Assembly (NCBI GenBank): GCA_003533405.1
Contig: DQDL01000063.1
Span: 1 to 6,969 of the forward strand
Direction of reading: 5' to 3'
Length of the DNA stretch: 6,969 nucleotides
From: Clostridiales bacterium
Lineage (GTDB): Bacteria > Bacillota > Clostridia > Oscillospirales > Oscillospiraceae
Shown here: positions 1 through 5,788 of the stretch, piece after piece
Layout: the number at the start of each line of letters is the position of its first letter
How positions within the stretch are numbered: the stretch's first letter is position 1
The notes under the pieces: generated by a model
Seen by the model: only the letters and a program-made list of their open reading frames with translations
Databases searched by the model: none
What the model was told of the DNA's origin: nothing
Translations under genes and position numbers: made by a program

Positions 1-65
<65 letters not shown>

Positions 66-146
66 TCGTATCATAACTGCCTTAGCAGATATAATCATTT
101 ATGATAGCTTTCTAGCTCTCAAAGAAATTTTTATAGTCATTTCTGA

Positions 147-158
147 CTTTAAAGAACC
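147..158 (-). promoter_or_regulatory. boxA-like antitermination element in rrn leader
   Basis: Read on the minus strand this is GGTTCTTTAAAG, close to the bacterial rrn boxA core (TGCTCTTTA). It lies about 80 nt upstream of the 16S 5' end and downstream of both rrn promoters, where boxA sits in rRNA leaders. In known systems it recruits the NusB/NusE antitermination complex. The rest of the leader (66-250) is AT-rich. It also contains a short hairpin near the P2 start, with GTCCG pairing to CGGAC. I see no gene in it. Confidence 0.55.
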
Positions 159-253
159 CTTTTCTGGTGCTTATTTAGCATAAGCTGTTGTTCTTACATT
201 ATCTAATTTTCAAGGTACAATTCTTTGCGTCCGTTTCAGCGGACAGCTTGATT

Positions 254-282
254 AATATATCATAAGCAGGCCGCTTTGTCAA
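254..282 (-). promoter_or_regulatory. rrn promoter P2 (proximal)
   Basis: On the minus strand there is a perfect -35 TTGACA (277-282), a 17-bp spacer and a -10 TATATT (254-259). The predicted start is near base 247, about 180 nt upstream of the 16S 5' end. This is a textbook housekeeping-sigma promoter driving the rRNA operon. Its -35 context (TTGACAAAG) is the same as in the distal promoter, suggesting duplication or shared constraint. Confidence 0.9.
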
Positions 283-345
283 GGCTTTTTTCAAAACTTT
301 TTTCGGGCTTTTCAATTAGCCTTGCCTCACCTGAAGCGCTTTGTT

Positions 346-374
346 AGAATACCACTCAATTCGCCCTTTGTCAA
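346..374 (-). promoter_or_regulatory. rrn promoter P1 (distal)
   Basis: On the minus strand there is -35 TTGACA (369-374), a 17-bp spacer and -10 TATTCT (346-351), with a predicted start near base 339. The DNA upstream (375-430) is AT-rich and could act as an UP element. Together with P2 at 254-282 this gives the tandem promoter arrangement common for rRNA operons. It also argues against an upstream start for the divergent germination gene, because such a start would put coding sequence through this promoter. Confidence 0.88.
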
Positions 375-460
375 CAGGTTTTTTAGCTATTTTGCGAATA
401 ATTTTGAACTATTTTTGTCCGGCACTAAATATTGTGTTCAGTTGTGGTTACAATTACTAT

Positions 461-1963
461 ATGTCTATTTTCAATTCAAAGCAAGCCCCCGACGATGTGC
501 CCCACCCCGAGCAAAAGCCTCGATTCAAGGGCTCGATCGGGCGTGAAACCATTATAAATATTTTTGATGACTGCTCGGACTTTCAGCACCGTGAGATACG
601 GGCGGGGCTCGTATCCGACAAAATGCTGTTCGTCTGCTGGCTCGACGGTATCACCGACGGCGGCGACACGGCAAAGGATATTCTGCGCCCGCTGACCGAT
701 CTTCTCCGCTCGGGCAGCGACCCCACACCGGAGCGGCTGATGCAGGGTGCGGTGTACAGTGCGCAGGCGCAATTGCGCACGGAGCTTGACGATGTCATCG
801 ACGACATTGTCTCCGGCTGCGTGGCGGTGGTGTTTACCAATTGCGCCGTGACCTTTGAATGTAAGAGCAAAAACCAGCGTGGCATCTCCGAGCCGAAGAT
901 CGAAAAATCGCTCAAGGGCGGCAAGGACTGCTTCGTCGAGGTGCTTCGCACAAACACGGCGCTCGTGCGGCGGCGCATATACAATCCGGCGCTCAAGGCC
1001 AAAAGCTTGACACTCGGCCGCAAGAGCCGCACCAAGGCGGTCATCATGTATGTCGACGGCGTGGCAGATCCGGCGATAATCGCCGAGCTTGAGCGGCGGC
1101 TCGATGCCGTGGACATTGACGGTGCGCTCTCAAGCGGCGCTATCGAGGCGTACATCACCGACCGCCCACGCTCGCTGTTTCCGCAGCTATTGCACACCGA
1201 GCGCCCCGACCGCTTTGCCCAGCAGCTTCTCTCAGGCAGGGTCGGACTCATCGTGGACGGGCTGCCGCTGGCGTTCATGCTGCCGGTGACCTTCGCCGAG
1301 TTTCTGCGTGTGCCGCAGGACGAGTCGCAGCACTGGCTGGTGGCGACGATGCTGAGCATCGTGCGCTGGCTTGCGGTGATGCTGGCGCTGGCGCTTCCGG
1401 CGCTGTATGTCGCCGTTGCGATGTACCACCAGGAGATGATACCGACAAAATTACTCATGAGTATCGTTGCGTCCAAGCAGGATGTCCCGTTTTCGACGGC
1501 GCTTGAGGTCATCGGCATGCTGCTTGCGTTCGAGCTTTTGCAGGAGGCGGGGCTTCGGCTGCCGAACCCGATAAGCGACACGGTCTCGATAATCGGGGCG
1601 CTCATCGTGGGGCAGTCGGCGGTCGAGGCGAAGGTCATTTCGCCCATTGCCGTCATCGTCGTTGCGACGGCGGGCATCGCAGGCTACGCCCAGCCGAGTC
1701 AGGACATGGGCGCCGCACTTCGGGTGTGCCGCCTTGCGCTCGTGGTGGCGGCGATACTCGCAGGGCTGTTCGGCGTGGCGGCGGCGCTGTGCATTCTGGT
1801 GTGGTATCTGTGCACGATGGATTCCTACGGCGTGAACTACACGGCGCCGCTTTCCGGCGGGCGGCCGAATAATCTCAGCCGCACATTTTTGCGAAAGCCG
1901 CTGCCGGAGCGCAAATTCCGTGAGCCGGAGCTGAACACGCCCGACAAAAGGAGGCAAAGATGA
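461..1963 (+). CDS. gerA: GerA-family spore germinant receptor, A subunit
   Basis: This encodes about 500 residues of the GerA/GerKA/SpoVAF family, the A subunit of inner spore membrane receptors that sense nutrient germinants. A soluble N-terminal region of about 290 residues precedes several membrane helices. Family landmarks are the GRVGLIVDGLPLAFMLP motif near residue 259, a hydrophobic block at about 300-322, the LPNPISDTVSIIGALIVG segment near 367 and the C-terminal SYGVNYTAPL motif. The frame is open from 341, but an ATG there would run coding sequence through rrn promoter P1 and adds a stretch atypical of the family. The ATG at 461 gives a normal length and a hydrophilic N-terminus, although no good Shine-Dalgarno sequence precedes it. 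The stop overlaps the next start (ATGA). I could not find a convincing sporulation sigma-factor promoter. The exact receptor subtype cannot be told. Confidence 0.92.
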   Translation: MSIFNSKQAPDDVPHPEQKPRFKGSIGRETIINIFDDCSDFQHREIRAGLVSDKMLFVCWLDGITDGGDTAKDILRPLTDLLRSGSDPTPERLMQGAVYSAQAQLRTELDDVIDDIVSGCVAVVFTNCAVTFECKSKNQRGISEPKIEKSLKGGKDCFVEVLRTNTALVRRRIYNPALKAKSLTLGRKSRTKAVIMYVDGVADPAIIAELERRLDAVDIDGALSSGAIEAYITDRPRSLFPQLLHTERPDRFAQQLLSGRVGLIVDGLPLAFMLPVTFAEFLRVPQDESQHWLVATMLSIVRWLAVMLALALPALYVAVAMYHQEMIPTKLLMSIVASKQDVPFSTALEVIGMLLAFELLQEAGLRLPNPISDTVSIIGALIVGQSAVEAKVISPIAVIVVATAGIAGYAQPSQDMGAALRVCRLALVVAAILAGLFGVAAALCILVWYLCTMDSYGVNYTAPLSGGRPNNLSRTFLRKPLPERKFREPELNTPDKRRQR

Positions 1964-3135
1964 AAATTTTCCGCATAGCCGCAGCCTTGGTGCTGGCGGT
2001 GCTGCTCACCGGCTGCTCGGGCGGCTCGATTTATTCAAACTACCGTGAGGTTGAGCAGCTCATGGTCATCCAGACCATGGGCTTCGACTGGGCAGAGAGC
2101 GGCGTGCGTCTGTCGGCATCGTCCGGCAGCGACAGTGCAGGCGGAGGAGGCGGCGGCGAAAGCGGCGCCGAGCAGTCCGGCTCGGCAGGCGTTGCCCGCT
2201 TGGCCGCAGAAGCGCCGTCGTTTACGCTTGCCGAGGAGAAGATGCAGGACTACAGCGCACGGGAGGATCTTTTTTTTGCGCACACGGCGTACATCGCCGT
2301 CGGCGGAGCTTCGGCGAAGGAATCGTTGAAGCCGTTTCTCGATTACATCGAGCGCTCGACAGATCTCAGGGTCGATATTCCGCTTTTCGTCGTCACAAAC
2401 GGCACGGCATCTGAGCTGGTGCTCGGCGCCGGCGGCGAGACCTATGACGCAACGAGCGTTCTGCGCTCGCTCGAGCGCAACATCATCCTGCGCGGCGACG
2501 GGGTCATTTTCAGCGCCGCCGAGGTGGTGTCGTCGCTGGACGAAAACGGCTGCGCACTCATCACGGCGATAAAATCGGTCAAAGCGGACAAGGCGGTCAA
2601 GGAGGCGAAGGCAGCCGAGCTCACGGCGATACCCGACGGCTTTGCGGTCATCAAAAACGGCCGAACCGTCGGCAGCGTGCCGGTAGACTGCGCCAAGGGC
2701 GTGAATGTCCTGCAAAACAAAGTAGGTCCCAGCTCGGTTGAGCTCCGTGTCGGCAATGATACCGCAACCGTGCAATTAGACAAGTGCGCATGCCGCATCA
2801 TGCCCATGTTCGGCGGCGGCAGGCTTACGGGACTTGATGTGAAAGTCACGCTCAGCGCCGCACTGTCCGAGACGACCGGCAGCGTGGGTGTGCAGGAGCT
2901 CAACCGTGCGCTGGCGGACGAGGTCGAGCGCTGGGTCATGCAGGTGCTCGATATCTCACGCTCGCTTGAGTGCGACTTTTTGCAGCTCGGCAAGGTTCTC
3001 GAACGGAAAGAGCCGCAGCGCCTTCACGGTGCGAGCGCCGACCTGTCTGACCGGCTGCGTGATATATATTATAATGTAGGCGTCGAGGCGGAGGTAGACC
3101 GCAGCTTCGATGTCGGCTTGGGGAGCTCGGAATGA
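1960..3135 (+). CDS. gerC: Ger(x)C-type spore germination lipoprotein, C subunit
   Basis: This is a 391-residue protein of the Ger(x)C family, the lipoprotein subunit of germinant receptors, which is lipid-anchored and needed for receptor function. The N-terminus is a lipoprotein signal peptide with lipobox LLTGC and the modified cysteine at residue 19. It is followed by the family-typical region with YREVEQLMVIQTMGFDW near residues 28-44. Further family-like segments are FFAHTAYIAVG, DYIERSTDLRVDIPLFVV and the C-terminal GVEAEVDRSFDVG. The start is fixed by a strong AAAGGAGG site and a 4-base overlap with gerA. It overlaps gerB by ATGA as well, so the three genes look translationally coupled. 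A Gly/Ser-rich low-complexity stretch (about residues 53-77, with six consecutive glycines) interrupts the N-terminal domain. Confidence 0.93.
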   Translation: MKIFRIAAALVLAVLLTGCSGGSIYSNYREVEQLMVIQTMGFDWAESGVRLSASSGSDSAGGGGGGESGAEQSGSAGVARLAAEAPSFTLAEEKMQDYSAREDLFFAHTAYIAVGGASAKESLKPFLDYIERSTDLRVDIPLFVVTNGTASELVLGAGGETYDATSVLRSLERNIILRGDGVIFSAAEVVSSLDENGCALITAIKSVKADKAVKEAKAAELTAIPDGFAVIKNGRTVGSVPVDCAKGVNVLQNKVGPSSVELRVGNDTATVQLDKCACRIMPMFGGGRLTGLDVKVTLSAALSETTGSVGVQELNRALADEVERWVMQVLDISRSLECDFLQLGKVLERKEPQRLHGASADLSDRLRDIYYNVGVEAEVDRSFDVGLGSSE

Positions 3136-4253
3136 AACCAGACTTTGACAGGCGGCAGCTCATGGCGCTTATCTTCGTGTCGTCGCTTGCGCCCGCCGTC
3201 CGGCTGATACCGAAATTCAATACGCAGACCGCAGGCAGCTCAAGCTGGGTCGCGCCCATTGTCGCACTGCCGTTTCTCGTTTTGTATGTGTGGTTTTTGT
3301 CGGCGTTTTTGGCCGAACGGCGCAGCGGTGAGGGCTTCGGTGAGATGATCATGCGCACCAACGGCAGAGCCTTCGGCTCTGTGGTGCTCGGCGGCACGGC
3401 GGCGTTTCTTATTTTCTACTGCGGCTTTATCCTCCGCTCGGGGGCGGAGCGTTTCATCTGCACCATTTATCCGGCAGGCAATGCGTGGCCGTTCGTCATC
3501 GTCATGCTCGCCCTCGGCCTGACCGCCGCACTCGGCCCACGCAGGGCGCTGCTGCGCTCTGCACGCATATTCTCGCCGACGCTCGTGGTCGTGCTTGTGC
3601 TGGTGCTCCTTTTTGCACTGACGAATATTGATTTTAACCTCATTTTGCCGCTGTCAAAGGGTGAGCCGGACAAGCTCGGGCTCGCCGCCATCCCGATGTT
3701 TGAGATATACGCCGGAATTTTCGTGTACTCGGCGTTTTTCGAGCGGCCTCGCCAGCTTGCTCGCCGTCGTGCAAAGGCGTACTCGCTGTGGCTCGTGCCG
3801 GTGTGTCTGCTGTTTGCGCTGCTGTGCGCCGCCGCCATCGGCAACTACGGCTCGGAGCTGATTTCACGCTTCAACTACCCGTTTTTTGCGATGATACAAA
3901 ATATTACGGTGTTCAAGACCATCGAGCGCATTGAAGCGCCGGTCGTCGCCCTCTGGGTGCTGCCGGATTTCATCATCTTTGCAATGATGCTCATCGTTGC
4001 ATCCCGCTGCCTGCGCCTTGTTTTCGGCTATGTGCCGGATACCGGTGACGCCGTCATGCACGATATGTCGAACGGCCGATTTCTGATACCGACCTCGGCA
4101 GCGCTGATGCTGGTTGTCGCCGCCCTTCTCGACATGGACTCGGATAATTTAAACTTCTATTCGCATCTCGTCGTCCCCGCCGCCAACCTCGCCATCTCCT
4201 GCGTGCTGATCCCGACAAGCTATGTTATAGGAAAATTACGCACCAAGCAGTAA
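3132..4253 (+). CDS. gerB: GerAB/GerKB-type spore germination permease, B subunit
   Basis: This is a 373-residue polytopic membrane protein with about ten hydrophobic segments. It belongs to the spore germination permease family (GerAB/GerBB/GerKB, APC superfamily), whose B subunit is thought to bind the germinant in the inner spore membrane. The diagnostic region runs from about residue 246 (RFNYPFFAMIQNITVFKTIE) into ERIEAPVVALWVLPDFI, which closely resembles the conserved family block before the eighth membrane helix. The length is normal for the family. The start overlaps the gerC stop (ATGA) with a modest GGGGAGC site. It is the last gene of an A-C-B operon, the order seen in gerK. No clear intrinsic terminator follows. 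The AT-rich DNA after the stop leads directly into the first copy of the dispersed repeat. Confidence 0.93.
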   Translation: MKPDFDRRQLMALIFVSSLAPAVRLIPKFNTQTAGSSSWVAPIVALPFLVLYVWFLSAFLAERRSGEGFGEMIMRTNGRAFGSVVLGGTAAFLIFYCGFILRSGAERFICTIYPAGNAWPFVIVMLALGLTAALGPRRALLRSARIFSPTLVVVLVLVLLFALTNIDFNLILPLSKGEPDKLGLAAIPMFEIYAGIFVYSAFFERPRQLARRRAKAYSLWLVPVCLLFALLCAAAIGNYGSELISRFNYPFFAMIQNITVFKTIERIEAPVVALWVLPDFIIFAMMLIVASRCLRLVFGYVPDTGDAVMHDMSNGRFLIPTSAALMLVVAALLDMDSDNLNFYSHLVVPAANLAISCVLIPTSYVIGKLRTKQ

Positions 4254-4274
4254 ATTTTCAGTACGCTTTAACAA

Positions 4275-4553
4275 TTAAGCTTGTTGTTACTGCCATATCC
4301 CGACCGGTGAGTGCACCTTAGAGTTCAGTCTGTACATCAACCTATCGGTGCACTGCAAACCTCTTGCAGCTATCTAACAGACGCAGTCCATTAAACGGAC
4401 GAATCGAAAGTAATTCGCACTATGTTAAACCTCCGCCGTCCGGTAGACCAGTGCACCGATACCCCGTACCGGGATTCCAAAGGGTGGTTAAACGCCTTTG
4501 GTCGAGTTTCTTTTGTAACTTTTCTTTGGCGAAACAAAGAAAAGTTAATATTT
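4275..4553 (+). repeat. Dispersed intergenic repeat, copy 1
   Basis: This noncoding segment of about 280 bp matches 6052-6423 in the same orientation. Both copies begin with TTAAGCTT and end with AAAGTTAATATTT. Shared blocks are CCCGACCGGT (4299-4308), a 21-nt identical block at 4328-4348, TTAAACCTCCGC, and 4452-4487 with one mismatch in 36. Complementarity is dense. 4343-4353 pairs perfectly with 4451-4461, enclosed by CCGGT/ACCGG (4304-4308 with 4468-4472). CCAAAGG pairs with CCTTTGG (4477-4483/4495-4501). A 13-bp terminal stem (4516-4528/4535-4547) has a GCGAAA loop. Open frames here are short and not shared with the other copy. It could be a MITE-like element, a structured RNA or both; I do not recognise a named family. 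Confidence 0.8.
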
Positions 4554-4554
4554 G

Positions 4555-4710
4555 TCAGTCACAGCTTTCGATATAAATGTCCTCGGCGGCATTCAGCGCA
4601 ATTATCAGCGCCTGTGCGATCGGGGCGGCCTCGGGTATCTCGCTCAGCGGGTCGATAGCATCGTCGACCGCCTTGCACAGCAGGGTGTACATGCTTTTGT
4701 AGTCCGGCAT
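4555..4710 (-). CDS. Small conserved-type protein of unknown function, 51 residues
   Basis: This short leftward gene has an ATG at 4708-4710, a strong AGGAGG site (4717-4722) six bases upstream, and a consensus promoter (4747-4775). The product starts MPDYKSMYTLLCKAVDDAID and ends AEDIYIESCD. It is acidic, probably helical, with no signal peptide. It resembles, from memory, the small 'DYK-MY--L---V-DAI' proteins common in Clostridia genomes, whose role is unknown to me. Its promoter lies between two of three identical-type operators, so it is probably a repressed target, perhaps of the divergent regulator at 4860. The stop falls two bases outside the dispersed repeat, whose terminal stem-loop may act as its terminator, although no clear U-tract follows. 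Confidence 0.72.
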   Translation of the reverse strand: MPDYKSMYTLLCKAVDDAIDPLSEIPEAAPIAQALIIALNAAEDIYIESCD

Positions 4711-4724
4711 AATGCTCCTCCTTT

Positions 4725-4742
4725 TTACCCGCAAACGGGTAA
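4725..4742. promoter_or_regulatory. Palindromic operator O1
   Basis: TTACCCGCAAACGGGTAA is a perfect 7-bp inverted repeat around CAAA. It overlaps the predicted transcription start (about 4740) of the leftward small gene, where a bound repressor would block initiation. Its centre is exactly 48 bp from that of O2. Confidence 0.85.
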
Positions 4743-4746
4743 GATA

Positions 4747-4775
4747 ATTCTAATTTAAAATTCCTGTGCAGTCAA
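4747..4775 (-). promoter_or_regulatory. Promoter of the 51-residue small gene
   Basis: On the minus strand there is -35 TTGACT (4770-4775), a 17-bp spacer and -10 TAGAAT (4747-4752), giving a start near 4740. The -35 box overlaps the edge of operator O2 and the start site lies in O1, so the promoter is flanked by operators. Confidence 0.85.
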
Positions 4776-4790
4776 CCCGTATTCGGGTAA
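4773..4790. promoter_or_regulatory. Palindromic operator O2
   Basis: CAACCCGTATTCGGGTAA has the ACCCG-N4-CGGGT core with a different loop (TATT), so the half-sites are conserved while the centre drifts. It overlaps the -35 element of the leftward promoter by two bases. It is the middle site of three at a regular 48-bp period. Confidence 0.83.
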
Positions 4791-4803
4791 TTTCGCCCGC
4801 TGC

Positions 4804-4849
4804 CGTTGATATCATTAGCTTAACCCGCAAACGGGTAATGATATCAGCG
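4804..4849 (+). repeat. Long inverted repeat enclosing O3
   Basis: 4804-4817 pairs with 4836-4849 (14 bp, one G-U), including the perfect arms TGATATCATTA and TAATGATATCA. The operator O3 fills the centre. It could act at the DNA level, as an extended binding site, or as an RNA hairpin in the leader that ends ten bases before the start codon at 4860. The GATATCATT arm recurs in the leader hairpin of the third regulator (5428-5436). Confidence 0.7.
4821..4838. promoter_or_regulatory. Palindromic operator O3
   Basis: TAACCCGCAAACGGGTAA shares the full core and CAAA loop of O1 and lies 22 bp before the start codon of the first helix-turn-helix gene. It sits inside a larger inverted repeat (4804-4849). 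The position suggests autoregulation of that gene. I could not identify a good rightward promoter around it. Confidence 0.83.
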
Positions 4850-4859
4850 AGGTACTGCA

Positions 4860-5111
4860 ATGGACTACTCCGAGATCTATATCAGACGCATCCGCGCCCT
4901 GTGCGCCGAACGGGGCATAGCGATTAATCGGCTCGCCGTGATGAGCGATGTCAAGCAGTCAACGCTCGACAATATCGTGCGTGGGCTGACCAAAAATCCA
5001 CGGGTCAAAACCCTGCACAAGCTGGCGCTGGCGTTCAACATGACCCTAGCGGAGTTTCTCGATTTTGACGAGCTCAACGACTACTCGTTCGACGACGACA
5101 CGGATGATTGA
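4860..5111 (+). CDS. Xre/Cro-type helix-turn-helix regulator 1 (83 residues)
   Basis: A single-domain HTH protein of the Xre/Cro type (HTH_3/HTH_26-like). The helix-turn-helix spans about residues 20-42 (INRLAVMSDVKQSTLDNIVRG) and the following helices contain TLHKLALAFNMTLAEFLDF. The C-terminus is very acidic (about 10 of the last 16 residues are D or E), a feature its two neighbours lack. The ATG at 4860 has GAGGT seven bases upstream. It lies divergent to the small gene at 4710 across three operators, so it is the most likely protein to bind them; this is inferred from position. It is followed after 15 bases by regulator 2, probably in one transcript. Confidence 0.9.
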   Translation: MDYSEIYIRRIRALCAERGIAINRLAVMSDVKQSTLDNIVRGLTKNPRVKTLHKLALAFNMTLAEFLDFDELNDYSFDDDTDD

Positions 5112-5126
5112 ACGGGGGGTGAGGCT

Positions 5127-5369
5127 ATGTCAGTCAAGGACGCAGTTGCGCAGCGCATCAAGGGGCTGTGCGAGCAAAAGGGCATTACCCCAAACTCGCT
5201 TGCGAACATTTCGGGCGTGACACCGTCTACCGTGTACAGTCTGCTCGACCCGAGCAGGCGTGAAATTTCCGTCTCGACCGTCAAAAAGCTCTGCGACGGT
5301 CTGGACATGACCCTCGGTGAGTTCTTCTCCGCCCCCGAGTTCGACGAGCTTGAGCAGGAGATAAAATAG
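5127..5369 (+). CDS. Xre/Cro-type helix-turn-helix regulator 2 (80 residues)
   Basis: A single-domain HTH protein with the helix-turn-helix at about residues 20-42 (ITPNSLANISGVTPSTVYSL) and a C-terminal half VSTVKKLCDGLDMTLGEFF followed by FDELEQEIK. By manual alignment about 49 of 80 residues equal regulator 3 (5461), and the last 32 residues are nearly identical, so the two are recent paralogues. Regulator 1 is more distant. A very strong GGGGGGTG site precedes the ATG. It probably shares a transcript with regulator 1. A 16-bp hairpin starts two bases after its stop and likely ends that transcript. Confidence 0.9.
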   Translation: MSVKDAVAQRIKGLCEQKGITPNSLANISGVTPSTVYSLLDPSRREISVSTVKKLCDGLDMTLGEFFSAPEFDELEQEIK

Positions 5370-5371
5370 CT

Positions 5372-5409
5372 TTAACCCTTTTGAGTTTATTTTAACTCAA
5401 AAGGGTTAA
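5372..5409 (+). terminator. Hairpin terminator after regulator 2
   Basis: 5372-5387 and 5394-5409 form a perfect 16-bp stem with a TATTTT loop; a few further pairs (AGCT/AGCT) are possible past a bulge. It is followed by CTTTTC, a short T-tract, so it is a plausible though not classic intrinsic terminator. The opposite strand also lacks a long T-tract immediately after the stem. Confidence 0.6.
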
Positions 5410-5423
5410 GCTTTTCAAGTCCA

Positions 5424-5462
5424 AATGGATATCATTTTTCTGAAAGAAAGGTGATATCTATT
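5424..5462 (+). promoter_or_regulatory. Leader hairpin hiding the RBS of regulator 3
   Basis: 5424-5441 pairs with 5445-5462 over 18 bp (three G-U pairs) with a three-base GAA loop. The 3' arm contains the AAAGGTGAT ribosome binding site and reaches the first two bases of the TTG start. If it forms in the mRNA, translation initiation would be strongly blocked unless the stem is opened or processed. Confidence 0.7.
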
Positions 5463-5703
5463 GGAAATCGGCGAGGCAGTCAGCAGCAGAATACTTGAGC
5501 TGTGCAATGAGCGGCATATTACGATAAACAATCTGTGCACCATCAGCGGTGTGACGCAGTCGACAGTGAATAACATTATCAGCGGGCGAAACCGCAGTGC
5601 GACCGTTTCCACGGTCAAGAAGCTCTGCGACGGCCTTGATATCACCCTCGGCGAATTCTTCGCCGCTCCCATATTCGATGAGCTGGAGCAGGAAATAAAA
5701 TGA
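5461..5703 (+). CDS. Xre/Cro-type helix-turn-helix regulator 3 (80 residues, TTG start)
   Basis: A paralogue of regulator 2, with the HTH at about residues 20-42 (ITINNLCTISGVTQSTVNNI) and the same C-terminal half, VSTVKKLCDGLDITLGEFF then FDELEQEIK. Alignment to regulator 2 from the first residue fixes the TTG at 5461 as the start; AAAGGTGAT lies at the right distance. The weak start codon and the RBS buried in an 18-bp hairpin suggest low or conditional expression. The TGA stop lies inside a hairpin (5701-5723) that serves the opposite strand as a terminator. It is separated from regulator 2 by 91 bases holding two hairpins, so it may have its own regulation. I identified no promoter for it. 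Confidence 0.85.
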   Translation: MEIGEAVSSRILELCNERHITINNLCTISGVTQSTVNNIISGRNRSATVSTVKKLCDGLDITLGEFFAAPIFDELEQEIK

Positions 5704-5723
5704 GCAGTCAAAACGACTGCTCA
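5693..5723 (-). terminator. Intrinsic terminator for the toxin mRNA
   Basis: 5701-5709 (TGAGCAGTC) and 5715-5723 (GACTGCTCA) form a perfect 9-bp stem. Read leftward it is followed by TTTTATTT, a good T-tract; read rightward there is none. It is therefore the likely 3' end of the leftward toxin transcript, which would then contain the whole complement of the antisense RNA. It overlaps the stop codon of regulator 3. Confidence 0.65.
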
Positions 5724-5753
5724 GCGACTGCTCCTATATTTAGCGAAAAACTG

Positions 5754-5782
5754 TTGACAAATTTAGCATGGAAGTCTATTAT
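5754..5782 (+). promoter_or_regulatory. Promoter of the antisense (antitoxin) RNA
   Basis: Perfect -35 TTGACA (5754-5759), a 17-bp spacer and -10 TATTAT (5777-5782) predict a start near 5789. The strong consensus with only a short noncoding unit and terminator downstream is typical of a constitutive antisense RNA. Confidence 0.88.
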
Positions 5783-5788
5783 AGTAAA

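Noticed and set aside
341..460. Upstream ATG at 341 extending the gerA-type gene by 40 residues
   Set aside because: It would run through the -10, spacer and -35 of rrn promoter P1 and gives an N-terminus unlike the family; the ATG at 461 yields a normal length.
385..460. Forespore sigma-factor promoter for the germination operon
   Set aside because: CGAATA (395-400) resembles a SigG -35 box, but no CATnnTA-like -10 lies at 17-18 bp; not supportable.
4516..4547. Terminal stem-loop of repeat copy 1 as a standard terminator for gerB or the small gene
   Set aside because: The stem is strong but A/T-rich and not followed by a U-tract on either strand, and the same stem recurs in copy 2 as part of the repeat.
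4364..4758. Overlapping short open frames on the plus strand after gerB
   Set aside because: They lie in the structured repeat or antisense to the 51-residue gene, lack ribosome binding sites, and are not preserved in the second repeat copy.
4725..4838. CRISPR-like array from the three regularly spaced palindromes
   Set aside because: Only three 18-bp palindromes with a promoter and unrelated DNA between them, loops not identical and no cas genes; operators explain them better.
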